This document shows positions 22,261 to 34,559 of a stretch of DNA of 64,000 nucleotides, piece by piece; within the stretch, counting starts at the first letter, position 1, and each line of letters starts with the position of its first letter. The notes below the pieces were generated by a model, which had not been told where the DNA came from, searched no databases, and worked only from the letters and a program-made list of their open reading frames with translations. Position numbers and translations under genes: made by a program. Source of the stretch: Limnoperna fortunei (Eukaryota; Mollusca; Bivalvia; Mytilida; Modiolidae); assembly GCA_944474755.1 (NCBI GenBank), contig OX104111.1:100617178-100681177 (forward strand). Direction: 5' to 3'.

Positions 22261-22799
22261 ACATCCTCACAAGTCAGGGTTTCTGTGTCCACATGTGTCC
22301 ACGAACCCCTGACAAACTTAGCTAGGAAATTCCCGGGCTAGAAGATTTTCGTATGACGTCAATCCTTCAAAATATCAACTAATGAAATTGCTTGAAAGAA
22401 GCAAGTGTTTGGCAGTAGTCATTCTTTCTCATTCTTGAGTGGGAAGAAAACGTAACGCAACTAATAAATAACGCGACAATAACAAACTATTAACACTACT
22501 GTACTGCACAAAATACTCTGACTTTCGCATGGTCTATGGAACACATCCGTTTGGTTTATTTACAATCGACATCGGGATATCCCCTAACCAAGCCGCGAAT
22601 GAAAGCGAGCTTTTGATTGGCTACATCAAGGTATGATGTAGCCAATCAAAATAGTGACTATGAGCCCGGGAATTTCCTAGCTGTTTGTCAGGGGTTTCGT
22701 GGACACATGTGGACACAAAACCCTGACTTGAATCAGAATCAGAAATTTTATTGGAATAAAATCCAAACAATTGGATTGTCACCAAAACTTGTGAGGATG
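22261..22799. mobile_element. MITE with target duplication ACTTCCAC
   Basis: Ends are CATCCTCACAAG (22262) and CTTGTGAGGATG (ending 22799). ACTTCCAC is found on both sides (22253-22260 and 22800-22807), within the 49-bp tandem repeat. Inner arms of about 70 bp (22268-22345 and 22662-22730) share CAGGG, GTGTCCACATGTGTCCACGA and GGAAATTCCCGGGCT. A nested hairpin at about 22611-22651 has TTTTGATTGGCTACATCA arms. An 8-9 bp duplication fits a hAT or Mutator origin. The long ORF across it (22617-23027) is not a gene. Confidence 0.75.
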
Positions 22800-23315
22800 A
22801 CTTCCACGTGGCTACGTCGCTTGTATACTATTGATTTAAAACGCCCCAAAAGAGATAATGTAAAAAACCTAAATGACTTCTTCAACTGCAAATTACTATT
22901 GATCTCCGCAAAACACTGTTTGATTACTATTTTGTTAATATGGATCAAAACTAATATTTTGATGGGCTTAAAAGATTTCTTACTAAACACATGCAGCAGA
23001 TACACATATAGTTTGTTGATTTATTAACCAGTCATCAGAAACAGAGAGAAAAGATTACTAATATGAATATAATGCTTTGTTTAATATTGTTAAAATATAA
23101 ATACTTTTGAAAATTTACTTGTGTGGTTTTTTTTTTTGTTTTGTTTTTTTTTGGGGGGGGGGGGGTTAGCATTAACAAAGAATTATATGTTTTGGTTCAT
23201 CTTTACCTTCTCGTTGTATATTTCTTGGTTCTTCGTCTGTTTGTTATGTAGAATAATAAATCTGCTCGACATTCAAAGATGGTCTGAATATTTGTTTATA
23301 ACACATTTCGTAATT

Positions 23316-23329
23316 ATTACTATGGAAAC
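23316..23329 (+). promoter_or_regulatory. X-box-like site (RFX type)
   Basis: ATTACTATGGAAAC fits the RYYNYY-N2-RRNRAC consensus of RFX sites found upstream of ciliary genes. It lies about 100 bp upstream of a candidate first-exon donor. A match of this degeneracy can arise by chance. Confidence 0.25.
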
Positions 23330-23334
23330 GCGGC

Positions 23335-23434
23335 GGAGTGAATCTACAACCACTTCAGCGTGTGCATAACATCACCATTATATTTCGTAGGATTTTTGTG
23401 TCATCAAGTTGTATATTTAGTAATTCACAAAAAT
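23335..23434 (+). other. Possible 5' untranslated first exon of the plus-strand gene
   Basis: The donor AAAAAT followed by GTAAGT at 23435 is the best donor upstream of the coding exon at 24151. The start of transcription is not visible; 23335 is only a guess. Confidence 0.25.
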
Positions 23435-24150
23435 GTAAGTAAAAAAATTACCTGTTGCTAATTATTTATTTCAATATACATATATACATGTATTCAAAAT
23501 ATAAATAAATAATATAAAAGTGCAGTTACTATTATTATTATTTAATAACCTGGGTTTTTTTCAAAAAAGGTGTCCTTACTCAATACAGTATCTCAATGAT
23601 TTTTTTTACATATTTAAACCGATTTTTTGGAACGGAATATTAATTCCTTTATTTCATTTAAACATATTTATTGTACGCTGGATCGGATACAAGTTTTACA
23701 ACTTATATTATCCTTTCCATATATATATACTTCAGAAGAATTAATAGTACTAACAATGGCAAGATATTGTCCAAACGTAACAACATTTATCACTTGCCAC
23801 TGCAGCTCGTTTCCTTACAGTTATCGATGGAAGACAATGCCACAACAAAATACTAATGTTATTAATCCACAAAAACGAATTATCAGAAAAGAATGGTTTT
23901 TTTACGACATTTCATGGGCAAAAATCCTTAAACGCGCAACAAGTCACAACGTCATTATGGTAGTTTATTATTGGTTCGTATTTTTAATGTTCTATGACAT
24001 GTATAAGTAAACAAATATGTATCTCATATTAAAGTATCTGATAAATGTGTTGAGGAGGTGATTCAACTTTAGCTGAGCACATCAAAATTTCGTTGTTATA
24101 GCAATCACGTGAATTTTAATCTACTAATCCTATTATTTTGTACATTTCAG

Positions 24151-24257
24151 AGTACTATGAAGAAAGGAAAGAAAGCAGAATCCATGGATTGGAATTTCTC
24201 ATGGAGTGTGACTGCTACGGAACAAAGAAAACTAAGGATTATATCCTCATTAAATAG
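24151..24257 (+). CDS. Candidate first coding exon, unrecognised protein
   Basis: Acceptor TTTTGTACATTTCAG ends at 24150 and donor AATAG followed by GTATGT begins at 24258. The ATG at 24157 has A at -3. It encodes MKKGKKAESMDWNFSWSV and then TATEQRKLRIISSLN, leaving two bases (phase 2). I do not recognise the protein. The next plausible exon on this strand (60663) starts with exactly the one base needed to complete the codon. Upstream, 23435-24150 is AT-rich and would be intron 1; ORFs there (23520-24010) look like chance. Confidence 0.45.
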
Positions 24258-25559
24258 GTATGTACAAAAGACAAATGACAAACAATATTCCTTAGTATAA
24301 ATCCTGCTTGGTCATAGAATATCAGCAGCATAACATTACAGGGGTGTTACGATGTTTACAGTATTCAAGATGCTAAATGGTCTAACCACAGGCATTGGCC
24401 CAATATAGTTCCGGGCAAAACATGGCCGAAATCAAAAATAAAAAAGTTTATAACGAACGAAATGGGACTTCTTTTTGTCTTGTCTTCGGGTATGTTTGTC
24501 CCCCAAACTAAATGGAGTAAACTTCTTTTGACAGGACAGAACAATGCCAAAACCAAAAGCATCGTCATTAATATTTTGTCAAGCTTGGTGTTACATTTAA
24601 TCGCGAATATCAAATATATGCAACGAATAATATTGATTAAAAAGCGTTGCATTCATTGCCTATCTCCCTAGAAAAAAATTATTTACAGTCATTATTATCA
24701 CAATTTTCGTCGGAAACCCACAACCAAGTGGTAAATGATAGCAAAGCGAGAACGCCGGGGATTTTCGACAATGCGGTCGCTGGGTAAACTGTTTCTATTT
24801 GCTCCCTAGTAAAACATGACGTATTTAACTGATAATTTATAGTAATGTATTTGGAATGCTAAGAAAGGTTGTTGCCTTGTATACCGTAAAATAATTATCG
24901 TGCTGTTAAGATTGCTCATGATAACAATCAAGGAAAACAATTTATATTACCTAGATTTTTAAGCAGGTATAAAAAGTTACTAAGTGATACATGATTGACC
25001 AATATAGCATGAACTCTGATCAGATTGTTGCGTAAATGTTGCACTGAATTGTACAACAGATAGAAAATGAGTTTTTTTACTAAGTGACCGAAATTGCTTA
25101 TTTGTAAACAAACATGGTAACATTAAGACTATGATTTTTTTGTTATTTTAATATTTTGTAATAAGACAGTATCTATGATTGTGACTAGAAAATAATGTGG
25201 AGATGTGGAGTTTTTGAGAATTTAGTTATTGTTACTTGAAAACCCTTAAAATGAAGCCCATAAACACTGAGCAGATCTTTGGTGGGTGTAGACCTGGATT
25301 CTATTTCGAGTACCCACGTATTCAGTTGTTTAATGAATTTCATCGTTGAGTACTTATACTTCTTTCGAAATCGCCCTGTGAATAATTAAATCAATCTATG
25401 GTAAAAACGTTAAGATATTTACTGAAACAATTTACATTACACAAAATATTATTTTAAGTATTTTTCTGAAATTAACGATTAAATAACCACAACAGAATAA
25501 AACAAATCGATGAAAAAATGTTCGATAGTTACTTAGATGGTGTGAAGCTAAACAAAATG
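24258..25559 (+). other. Presumed intron, first part
   Basis: AT-rich sequence with no recognised repeat or exon. A short stretch near 25280-25320 (GTAGACCTGGATTCTATTTC, GTACCCACG) faintly resembles the ends of the MITE at 58.2 kb. Confidence 0.35.
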
Positions 25560-27265
25560 GCCTTAAACAACTCAAAAAGAAAAGACAAAAGTCAATAGTC
25601 AAAAGGTTGAAAGTCAAAAGTTAAAAGTGAAAATGTCCCCAGTCGGCTTGTATAACAAGTCAATAGTCAAAACTCAAAACAAAAAAGCCAGAAGTAGTAA
25701 GTTAAAAGTCAAAATGGCCCTCCAAGGCTTCCGTAAATGTGAGCTAACTTACAAAAATATTCTCAGGAAAAGAGCAAATTTCTGTATCAAAACCATGCAA
25801 GACAAAATTATTTAAAATATATACATGAATACACATGTATAACGAAAATGAATGGATTTTCTTCTTTATGCTATTGTATAACATCTACGTGTATAAACCA
25901 ATCGAAATATGAAATTTCAATAGTCGCCATATTTCTGTAACACACTTCATTCTGACCTTTTCTTTTGTGTAACGTGCTCATTGTTAAAAGTCAACAGAAG
26001 TCTACGGAAGCCTTGGAGGGCCATTTTGACTTTTAACTTTTAACTTACTACTTCTGACTGTTTTGTTTGAGTTTTGACTACTGGGGACATTTTCACTTGT
26101 AACTTTTGACTTTCAACCTTTTGACTATTGACCTTTGTCTTTTGACTTTTGACTTCTGACTTTTTACGTAAGCCGTAAAGGGACATTTTTGTCTTTCAAC
26201 TTCTTACAATTTACTGTTTACTTTTCAATTTTTGACTTTCAAAGCTTGACAAATTGAAGATTGTACAGCTTACAGCTGCATAAAACCCAAACTTATCCAT
26301 TATATACATTGTATATGACTATATCTATGTCTCGCTGTCTGATGCAATTTATTGACTTATGTAAATAAACAACTGTCTGTTCTCCAGAATTCCAATCTGT
26401 TGACTTTAACACCGAGCACGTAACAAAAAAGAAAAAGTCAGAATGAAGTGTGTTACATAAATATGGCGACTATTGAAAACTCATATTACTATTGGTTAAT
26501 ACACCTAGATGTGTTTTCGTTATATTCAAGTATTTTTAAAATAATTTTGTCTTATATATGGTTTTGATACAGAAATTTGCACTTTTTAAATTAATATGTT
26601 TTAGTAAATCGTAAATCTAACGAAGGTGAGATTGTCTGAACATTGTTTCCAGCCTTGAAAGTAATAAGCTGAAAAGTAAGAAGTTGAAAGAAAAAAATGC
26701 CCCTTTACGGCTTACGTAAAAAGTTAGAAGTCAAAAGTCAAAAGACAAAAGTCGGTAGTTAAAATGTTGAAAGTCAAAACTAAAAAGTGATAATGTCCCC
26801 AGTCGGCTTGCATAATAAGTCAATAGTCAAAACTAAAAACAAAAAATGTTAGAAGTGGTAAGTTAAAAGTTAAAAGTCAAAATGGCCCTCCAAGGCTTCC
26901 GTAGAAGTCAATATATTTCATCGAACAGTGAGACATAGATATACAATTTATATATTGGAGTTTGGGTTTTGTGCAGCTGTACAATCTTCAATTTTTCCAG
27001 CCTAAAAAGTCATAAATTGAAAAGCAAAAAAAGTCAAGTGTGAGAAGTTGAAAGACAAAAATGTCCCTTCACGGCTTACGTAAAAAGTAAGAAATCAAAA
27101 GTCAAAAGACAAAAGTCAATAGTCAAAAGATTGAAAGTCATAAGTTAAATGTGAAAATGTCCCCAGTCAGCTTGTATAGCAAGTCAATAGTCAAAACTCA
27201 AAACGAAAAAGCCAGAAGTAGTAAGTTAAAAGTTAAATGTCAAAATGGCCCCCAGGCTTCCGTAA
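25560..27265. repeat. AAAAGTC-heptamer repeat complex in both orientations
   Basis: Four related blocks are made of degenerate 7-mers AAAAGTC / AAAAGAC / AATAGTC. Each carries the same landmarks: a CCTTTACGGCTTACGTAAAA segment, ATGTCCCCAGTCGGCTTG, and ATGGCCCTCCAAGGCTTCCG. Blocks at 25562-25735, 26640-26905 and 27005-27265 are direct; the block at 25990-26270 is inverted. Flanking sequence is inverted too: 25780-25985 pairs with 26400-26600, and 26270-26400 pairs with 26905-27000. No coding sense. Confidence 0.75.
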
Positions 27266-27754
27266 TTCAGTAAATATAATAAAATAATCCAGTTTAATAA
27301 TATACTTTTGCTCTGTGAAGAATATAAAAACTGGGGCATGACTTATGACCATGCAGCTGACAACATAAGATAGCCAAATACGTCTTAAAGTTCGTCATCT
27401 AGGTTACGAGTTCAATACATACAGCGGGAAAAGTGTGCTAAAACACATCCTTAAGGGTTGCATTTTTTCCAAAAGTAGGGGGTAATCCGGCTTAATCCTC
27501 AAATAAAAAATATATAGCTGAAAAAATTGCTGAAAGTTGTATTAAACCCCCAAAAGCCTGAAAAGAAACACAAAGTGCAATTCAAAATGAGAGAGCAAAT
27601 AGCGTGCTTTGCCAGAATAAAAAAAATGACTTGACATGTGTTTTAATGAATTTACAAGTTCGCGACAAAAAGCCACAATATGGGCTCACTGACTTACAAT
27701 GTCTTTTCTCTCGTTCCAATACAATGCACGTGATCATTTAGATGTTTTTATTGA

Positions 27755-28900
27755 TTTTTGTCTCGCCTGCGACGAAAGTCGCTGGAGGCGAGACATATGT
27801 ATGGGAATCCGGCGGCGGCGGCGGTGGCGGCGGCGGCGGCGGCGGCGGCGTAAACACTTGACATCTTGCTTCATATCTTTGTAAGCCCAAGCCCTAGGTC
27901 CATCAAATTTGGTCCAGAGGTAGCTTATGATGAGTACTTGCCAGTCAGTCACCTGTCACCTGACCTTGACCTCAATTTCACGGTCCAGCGACTACGTTAA
28001 AGTTTTTGGGTTACGACAGTTCCTCTGTAACTATGCATGGTAGGATGACAATATTTGGTGTATAGGTTGCTGATGACCAGTACATGACTGTCTGGTAGGT
28101 GTCACCTGACCTTGACCTCAATTTCACGGTCCAGTGACTACGTTAAAGTTTTTGGGTTACGACAGTTCCTCTGTAACTACGCATGGTAGGATGACAATAT
28201 TTGGTGCATAGGTTGCTGATGACTAGTACATGACTTTCTGGTAGGTGTCGCCTGACCTTGACCTCAATTTCACGGTCCAGCGACTACGTTAAAGTTTTTG
28301 GGTTACGACAGTTCCTCTGTAACTACGCATGATAGGATGACAATATTTGGTGTATAGGTTGCTGATGACTAGTACATGACTGTCTGGTAGGTGTCACCTG
28401 ACCTTGACCTCAATTTCACGGTCCAGTGACTACGTTAAAGTTTTTGGGTTACGACAGTTCCTCTGTAACTACACATGGTAGGAAGACAATATTTGGTGTA
28501 TAGGTTGCTGATGACTAGTACATGACTGTCTGGTAGGTGTCACCAGACCTTGACCTCAATTTCACGGTCCAGCGACTACGTTAAAGTTTTTGGGTTACGA
28601 TAGTTCTTCTGTAACTACGCATGGTAGGATGACAATATTTGGTATATAGGTTGCTGATGAATAGTACATGACTGTCTGGTAGGTTCCACCTGACCTTGAC
28701 CTCAATTTCACGGTCCAGCGACTACGCTAAAGTTTTTGGGTTACGGCTGTTCCCCTGTAACCATGCAGGGTATGGTGACAATATTTTGTATACAGGCCGC
28801 TTCTGATATTTAATGCTATTTACGTAATGCTTATGACGAAATTTATTTTCGTTACTGATGCGGAATGCAGGCGAGACGTTTATCTGTGTCCACACTTGTT
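27755..28900 (+). mobile_element. Helentron-like element with 146-bp tandem repeats
   Basis: A hairpin at 27760-27794 (GTCTCGCCTGCGAC ... GAGGCGAGAC) is followed by a (CGG)n run at 27809-27850 and about six tandem units with an exact 146-bp period. The phase mark TGACCTTGAC occurs at 27961, 28107, 28253, 28399, a variant at 28545, and 28691. The right end GCAGGCGAGAC (28867-28877) is the inverted copy of the hairpin's first arm. Same plan as the element at 15.7-17.1 kb, different sequence. The arginine-rich ORFs here are translations of the CGG run. Confidence 0.7.
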
Positions 28901-31900
28901 ATTTAATATGAATTAAAGGCACATTCAGAAATATATTGTGCCCATTCTTTTATTTAGCAGAGGAGGCATTTAACATGAAAAAAGTTATCTTAAAAAACAC
29001 ATATGATATTTGACGCTTTATATACGTACACGAAAGGTTTTGATATCACAAAAAAACCAGACTAAATGCAAGTATCTGGTAGTCAAGAAGGCATCACAAA
29101 CAATACGAAAATTCACACTTTTAACCATATTTACCTATCTGTATATACATTATATAAATAAGTCACAAACAACAGGCATAACAAATCGAACGAAAATGAC
29201 ACCTGAAATTATCAAATTTACACATTTACAGTCTAAATATATCCTTCGTATCGATTTCTTCATGTTTCAGATCTATTGATGTCTTTAATAAAGTCTTTGT
29301 TCAAAACTTTTCAAATAGAAGTTTGTGTAACCGTACCAGGATCGACTGCAATACAAACGAAAATGATATGTTAAAAAATATATTTGATAAGGATTTCTAT
29401 TGTGACGTCATGTACAAACAATTACATTATCATGGGATATTTTGTCAAGTTCTTGTGACAGGGAGGGAAAATGGGTTTTAGGTAAAATATGATCACTAAA
29501 TTATAATTAAACGGCAACGCCCAATGATAGTAACTAGCTGTTGTTAGAATGGGTGAATTAACTTTTAAAATTTTGTTTGTAATTTTTGTATTGAGCCGCA
29601 GACATGTTGACACTTGGTTTATATTTGAACCTCTCATTTTAAAGTGCAAATTTGCAGTCAAAAATTAAGTTGCTTAGTTTAGTACAATTGTTATACGTTA
29701 CTGACATTTCCAAAGATACACGTAAACCGAAACTTGTAGACATTCAATACAATTCTGTACATATATTTCTTATCATATACGTACTTATATTCTACCCTTA
29801 TTCAATGTTATTTTAAGTAAAACCATCACAAATTTAAACTGTAATATCATGAAGTGAAGTAGTTTACACATCGACCGAGTTTTTTTTTCTCAAAAATAGA
29901 TACTACTTAGATACTACTACTTTTGCACCGAAGATGGCCACCATTTGTAAATTTAAATTTACAGATTTAATTTTTTCAGCAAAGAGGGCTAAAACTTGAA
30001 CGGTAGTTTTATAAAAAGTATTAGTTTAACATGCGTTCCATTTTTTCTTACAAAATGTAGAAACTCGTGACAGTTTGGAACAATGTGCAAGCAAGGCTTT
30101 TTTGGGGAAAAAAAATCATTTTAAAGTCTTGTATCGAAAACTACTGAGCTAATTGTAACCAAATTTGTGTGGCTATTCGAGTTAAAATTCTGTCCAATCA
30201 AGATGGCCGTCATTACTGATACTAAAACTAGGATATCATTTGATCCCATTTCATGTTAACAAAACAAGTTCAACATATTTTACTCTAGTCAGAAGGGTAG
30301 TATAAAAATATTACAAGGATCTCTAAACAAACTGACTGGCCATCTTCGCCAATATGCCTACACGGGTTATTTTGAGAACACACTCAATTAAAATCTTCTG
30401 ATTGAAACCGCTTTACCAACTTGAGCTAACCTTGGAATGGATGAGCATTGGAAGCGTCCATACCGAAATTATTTTTGATATCCCCATATTCTAACTTATA
30501 GGTGACAACTGTTACTGAAATAAACATTTAATTGGAGATTCTGCTACATTTTAGATAAAGAGACCTTTTAAAATTAATATGTATCTTTAAAGATAGTTGT
30601 TTACCCTGAAATCCGGGTTTATTACAATTTGTAATACTTTGGCAGATTTGAATTTTGTTTTGTCATTTGTAACGATCACATTCTGCTTTCACTTGCTGGT
30701 CTATAAATAGGACCAAAATCCAAACTAGTTAGGAGAATGTCCTGTTTTAGTTTAATATTAAAAACCTGGTTGTTAGTAAGTAAAATGAACGTTTGAAATT
30801 TAAATAAACATTAGATATTTTGAAATTAAATATTTGTATCGTTTATCAAACCAATAACACGTGTTGGTCAGATATCAATGGTAGAAATGTACAAGATCCC
30901 TCTGTCAATATTTGTACATCGGCAATACACAGATTTTTAAGAAATAGACCAAGAATTTGACTTGATAACCGGTCGTTTGTCCTAATAAATCGTTAATTTC
31001 AAATTGAGATTGTCATTTTCTGGCCTTTGATTTTGATAATAGAGGTATATTTCATACACAATTTTCAGTTGGGTTAGTTATATATATCGCTGGTATGTCG
31101 CCTGTTAGACATACGTTGTTTGCTCAAAACGAATGACCTCGGTATTTTTTAAGATAATAAAAATCACTATTTAAGCATTTATTTCAGTTTGTTCCTTATT
31201 AGTGAGGTGTTATCCCCTGAATACTTTATTAACATTATAATAATAATGTCCAACTCGTCAAAATGTTACAGAACTTAAACTAAGTAAAATATGTTAAAAT
31301 TTTAATCAATCAATTTGTTGTTGTCTCTGTGCTATCAAGTGGAGAATTTCCTTATACAGAAAATTACGAAATATCAAGAAGTTATTAAGAGCACAAAATC
31401 CAGGGACTTTGATGACAACAATTTATTAAGACAACAAGCAACGAACATGCAAAACATACAATTAACAAATAACGACCACAAACCTCAATTAACAAGGGGT
31501 AATATTTATTGTTTCACAAGAGTAGGCACATCCATCGTGTTACACATGCTCAATATCGATGTTAGGCTGCGAACGACAGAAGACAACAGAAAGTTTCCCA
31601 AGAATAGCCGTCAATATAATAAAACACCTAATCTAAGCAGTTCGCGCTTAATAACAGTATTCGCAGAATTCCAATTTATATTACCCCAATATATGGTCGT
31701 AATCAATATTAAACAACACATTTCAGGTAAAAACAAAGAATTTGCTATGTTTTCTTTGTATCTGAAGCAACCTTGTTTATCCGTACTCTAATCAATATCT
31801 GAGAAGTTAGTTGACTGTGGACTTGGTACAGGCATACAAGTCTATCGGTATGTGGGTATATTTTCATTGAAGTTCCAAAGTGACCGAATTTAAAACGTTT

Positions 31901-32784
31901 TAACAGTTACATATTTTACAACAAACGTAAAAAGTATAGTATAGTCCTCGAATCAAGAAAATATGCCGGTTATGGTCGGTTATAAGAAGATCCAAAGCGG
32001 AGTCATGGCAATGTTTGCATTCATCCGCATAGATATCGCTTTAGAAAATTAATTTTCCTTGCGATTTTTACAAAATTTAACATCATTTTCTGTTCAATGA
32101 TAGATTAAACGAATTAAAGAATCTTGTTTGAATTTTTTGCGGTTAATTGCGCCTCATTAAAAAATTCGAATGTAAAACTGTTGTTGATTTTTTCCAGTTA
32201 GACTCTTGAACCTCCATTGGAACATTGTTGAATCTGAGGCTCTACTTTAATCATTTCTCAGTGACTCAACAATTTTCAAATTTTACCTGTAAATTACTTA
32301 CGTATTAGTAAGTTCAAACAACATATATATTAGTTTTGTGGCGAAAAGAATGTGTCAAAAAGATTCTTGTTTGTCGACGCCATCGCAGATCATGACCATT
32401 ATACAAATTAATTGTATCCTTCATTTAATAAGTATATCTATAGAATTTATTGAACATAAAGAGACAATTTTGAGACGGTTGACAATACAGCATAGTTGTT
32501 GAGCGGTCCCTGTAATTATTTCTAAACAACAGATTTCCCCCTTGTGTGCTGTTATGTACATTCTTAAAGACGGTGTTAAGATATTTTTTGTAAGGTTGGT
32601 TTTCTGGTTTTGTTACTACAACCTATAGTACATCCTCGTTGTACTATACATATTAGAGAACCAAAAGAGATCAGAGGTTGCTAAAGATTTGCATGTCTTA
32701 AAATTTATATTATCTTAATGGTATGTATTGGTTAATTATACTTTGCTCCTATAATCAGTGACCGATGATTAAGGTAACTATACT
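28901..32784. other. No gene recognised
   Basis: AT-rich and mostly featureless. Around 29930-30400 phrases such as GAAGATGGCCACCA and AAGATGGCCGTCAT suggest a decayed tandem-repeat element. A 158-codon ORF at 31315-31791 has no family resemblance and no splice context, and is treated as chance. Confidence 0.4.
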
Positions 32785-32955
32785 GACAACGTTCCTGTCA
32801 GCACTGAGGTTCCGAGTCTTTATGAGTACAGGTAGTGCTCGACTCCAACATCGATTGACAAGAATAACCAGTATGTATGCCTAAAATCGAAGGTCAGTGG
32901 TTTTTGCCGAGTACTCTAGCATCCTCCCGAAAAAAAAACTGGCTTTCACAACATA
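32785..32955 (+). repeat. SINE fragment
   Basis: Contains GTGCTCGACTCCAACATCGA TTGACAAG and CTCCCGAAAAAAAAACTGGC, which match the body of the tRNA-headed SINE seen in better form at 50.75-51.01 kb. Both ends are decayed. Confidence 0.5.
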
Positions 32956-33219
32956 GACAACATGGATAAATGCCAGAGGTATGGCGTGATTAATGATCAG
33001 CTATTAGGTTTACTAAATCTAAAATTGTGGTTATTTAGTATGAAATGTAAAGCAGTGAAATACAAAAAAGGAGAATAGCTGGGCCATAACAGTTTCGTTC
33101 TGTCGAATTGTTTTGTTACTCGTATAAAAAATGCATAAAAACTTGCTGACAGACAAGAAATATTATAACTGGACACAATTTATTAAACTTGAGGCAACAA
33201 AGTGCATTCATTCTCCTTT

Positions 33220-33618
33220 ATTATACCCCACTCGTAAGAGAGGGGGATATATTGCAATAATCTTATCCGTCTGTTCGTCTGCCCATCCGATGCAAACTTT
33301 TGTAAAAGATTTCTATGCTTCTACTAAAGGGATTGATTTTAAATTTGGTGTACAGCATTTTCATGATGAGTTGTACCCCCTTTCCAGGTCAGTCAGATAT
33401 CTTTTTCCTGTATTCGGAGCCGACTTGGACTGTATCAATGGTCAAAATAGGAACATTCTTTTTGGTAACGGATTTCTCGGCTTCTACTAAAAGGATTGAT
33501 TTCAAATCTGGTGCACAGCTTTAGCATGATGAGTTGTACCGTGCCTCCCCTTTCCAGGTGGGTCAGTTATCTACTTCCTGTTTTCCGAACTGAAAAATGG
33601 TCGAGTGGGAGTATACTT
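33220..33618 (+). mobile_element. Helentron-like element, short, two repeat units
   Basis: A hairpin near 33223-33250 (ATACCCCACTCG ... AGGGGGATAT) is followed by a CCGTCTGTTCGTCTG microsatellite-like run at 33267. Two units of about 160 bp then follow, each with CTTCTACTAAA, GGATTGATTT and ATGATGAGTTGTACC, the second at about 33477. The element ends in CGAGTGGGAGTA (33602-33613), the inverted counterpart of the hairpin arm. Same plan as the elements at 15.7 and 27.8 kb. Confidence 0.65.
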
Positions 33619-34559
33619 AGCACGACTTAGTGCTGGTCCATGTTTATTCTTAGGGAGGATTTGTTGAAGAAAATAGTAATTAATAAAAATGTTTGATTTC
33701 TAAATTCCACACATTTAAACGAATAAGTCAGACGATATCAAATATATAAGTTTCCGGAATTTTTTTTTTAAATATTTCTAATTCCAAAGATCTGAATTTA
33801 TTTAAACTAATCAATCGTTTATTGAACTTAAGTAATCGTGCACAAATTCGGCGGCAAAATACCTGACATGTCATATAACCACACATATTTTGTATTCAAA
33901 TTTACATATTTGGTTGTCGATGCCTGCAACTTTCAAATCATGTATATTGTTGAAATTGCAAGTTTTTGTTTTGTTTTAATAGCATTTAACGCAATTTAAA
34001 AAAAATTGTAATGCTATATCATGTAATCTTGTTTTTATTGGGCGAGGAAAATGGTGTACACTCTGAAATGTCTAAATTTACTGCACTGAAGTTTGAAAAA
34101 TAATATTGTTTTCTATTCGCAAAGGTGTAAGTGGCCATATTTTTTGATCTGAGCGCCACTGACGAGTCTTGATAAAACGACGAGCGCCGTCTGGCGTAGG
34201 TCGAATTTTAATGCCGTTATTTAGTCCGAAGTTAATTTTGCGATTTGTCGGATTAAAACAAACAAACAAAAAAAACCCGCGAGGGTTCTACGTCTGGCGT
34301 AGTAATTTTTATAACCTTTGTATCTTTGGTGACATTTTATTTGCAACCATTTGGTCTACTGGTGAGCTGTAAGTTCCCGAGGGTATCGCCAGCCCGGTGG
34401 TGACAAAAATATCCAGTTATATACTCATTGTCTTTATGTACTGGCATTAAGAGTCAATCGAGTTACTATGACGTCCCCTTTCTATATACATCGCTGTAAG
34501 TTTTCTCACACTTCATACGCATATTAAAAAATATAGGCAAATGAAAGTTAGGTTTATTT
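33619..34559. other. No gene; one R1 fragment
   Basis: AT-rich. 34195-34260 matches the CGAATTTTA-TGCCGTTAT and GATTTGTCGGATTA part of repeat R1. The short ORFs on both strands there are incidental. Confidence 0.4.

Noticed and set aside
22617..23027. 136-codon plus-strand ORF
   Set aside because: It starts in the nested hairpin of a MITE and crosses the MITE border and tandem repeat; no coding sense.
23520..24010. Overlapping plus-strand ORFs up to 127 codons
   Set aside because: They fall in the presumed first intron, overlap in three frames and show no family resemblance.
27699..27952. Arginine-rich ORFs on both strands
   Set aside because: The Arg runs are translations of a CGG/CCG microsatellite inside a Helentron-like element.
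31315..31791. 158-codon plus-strand ORF
   Set aside because: Long for this base composition but without motif, splice context or GC rise; about one such ORF can be expected by chance in a window of this size.
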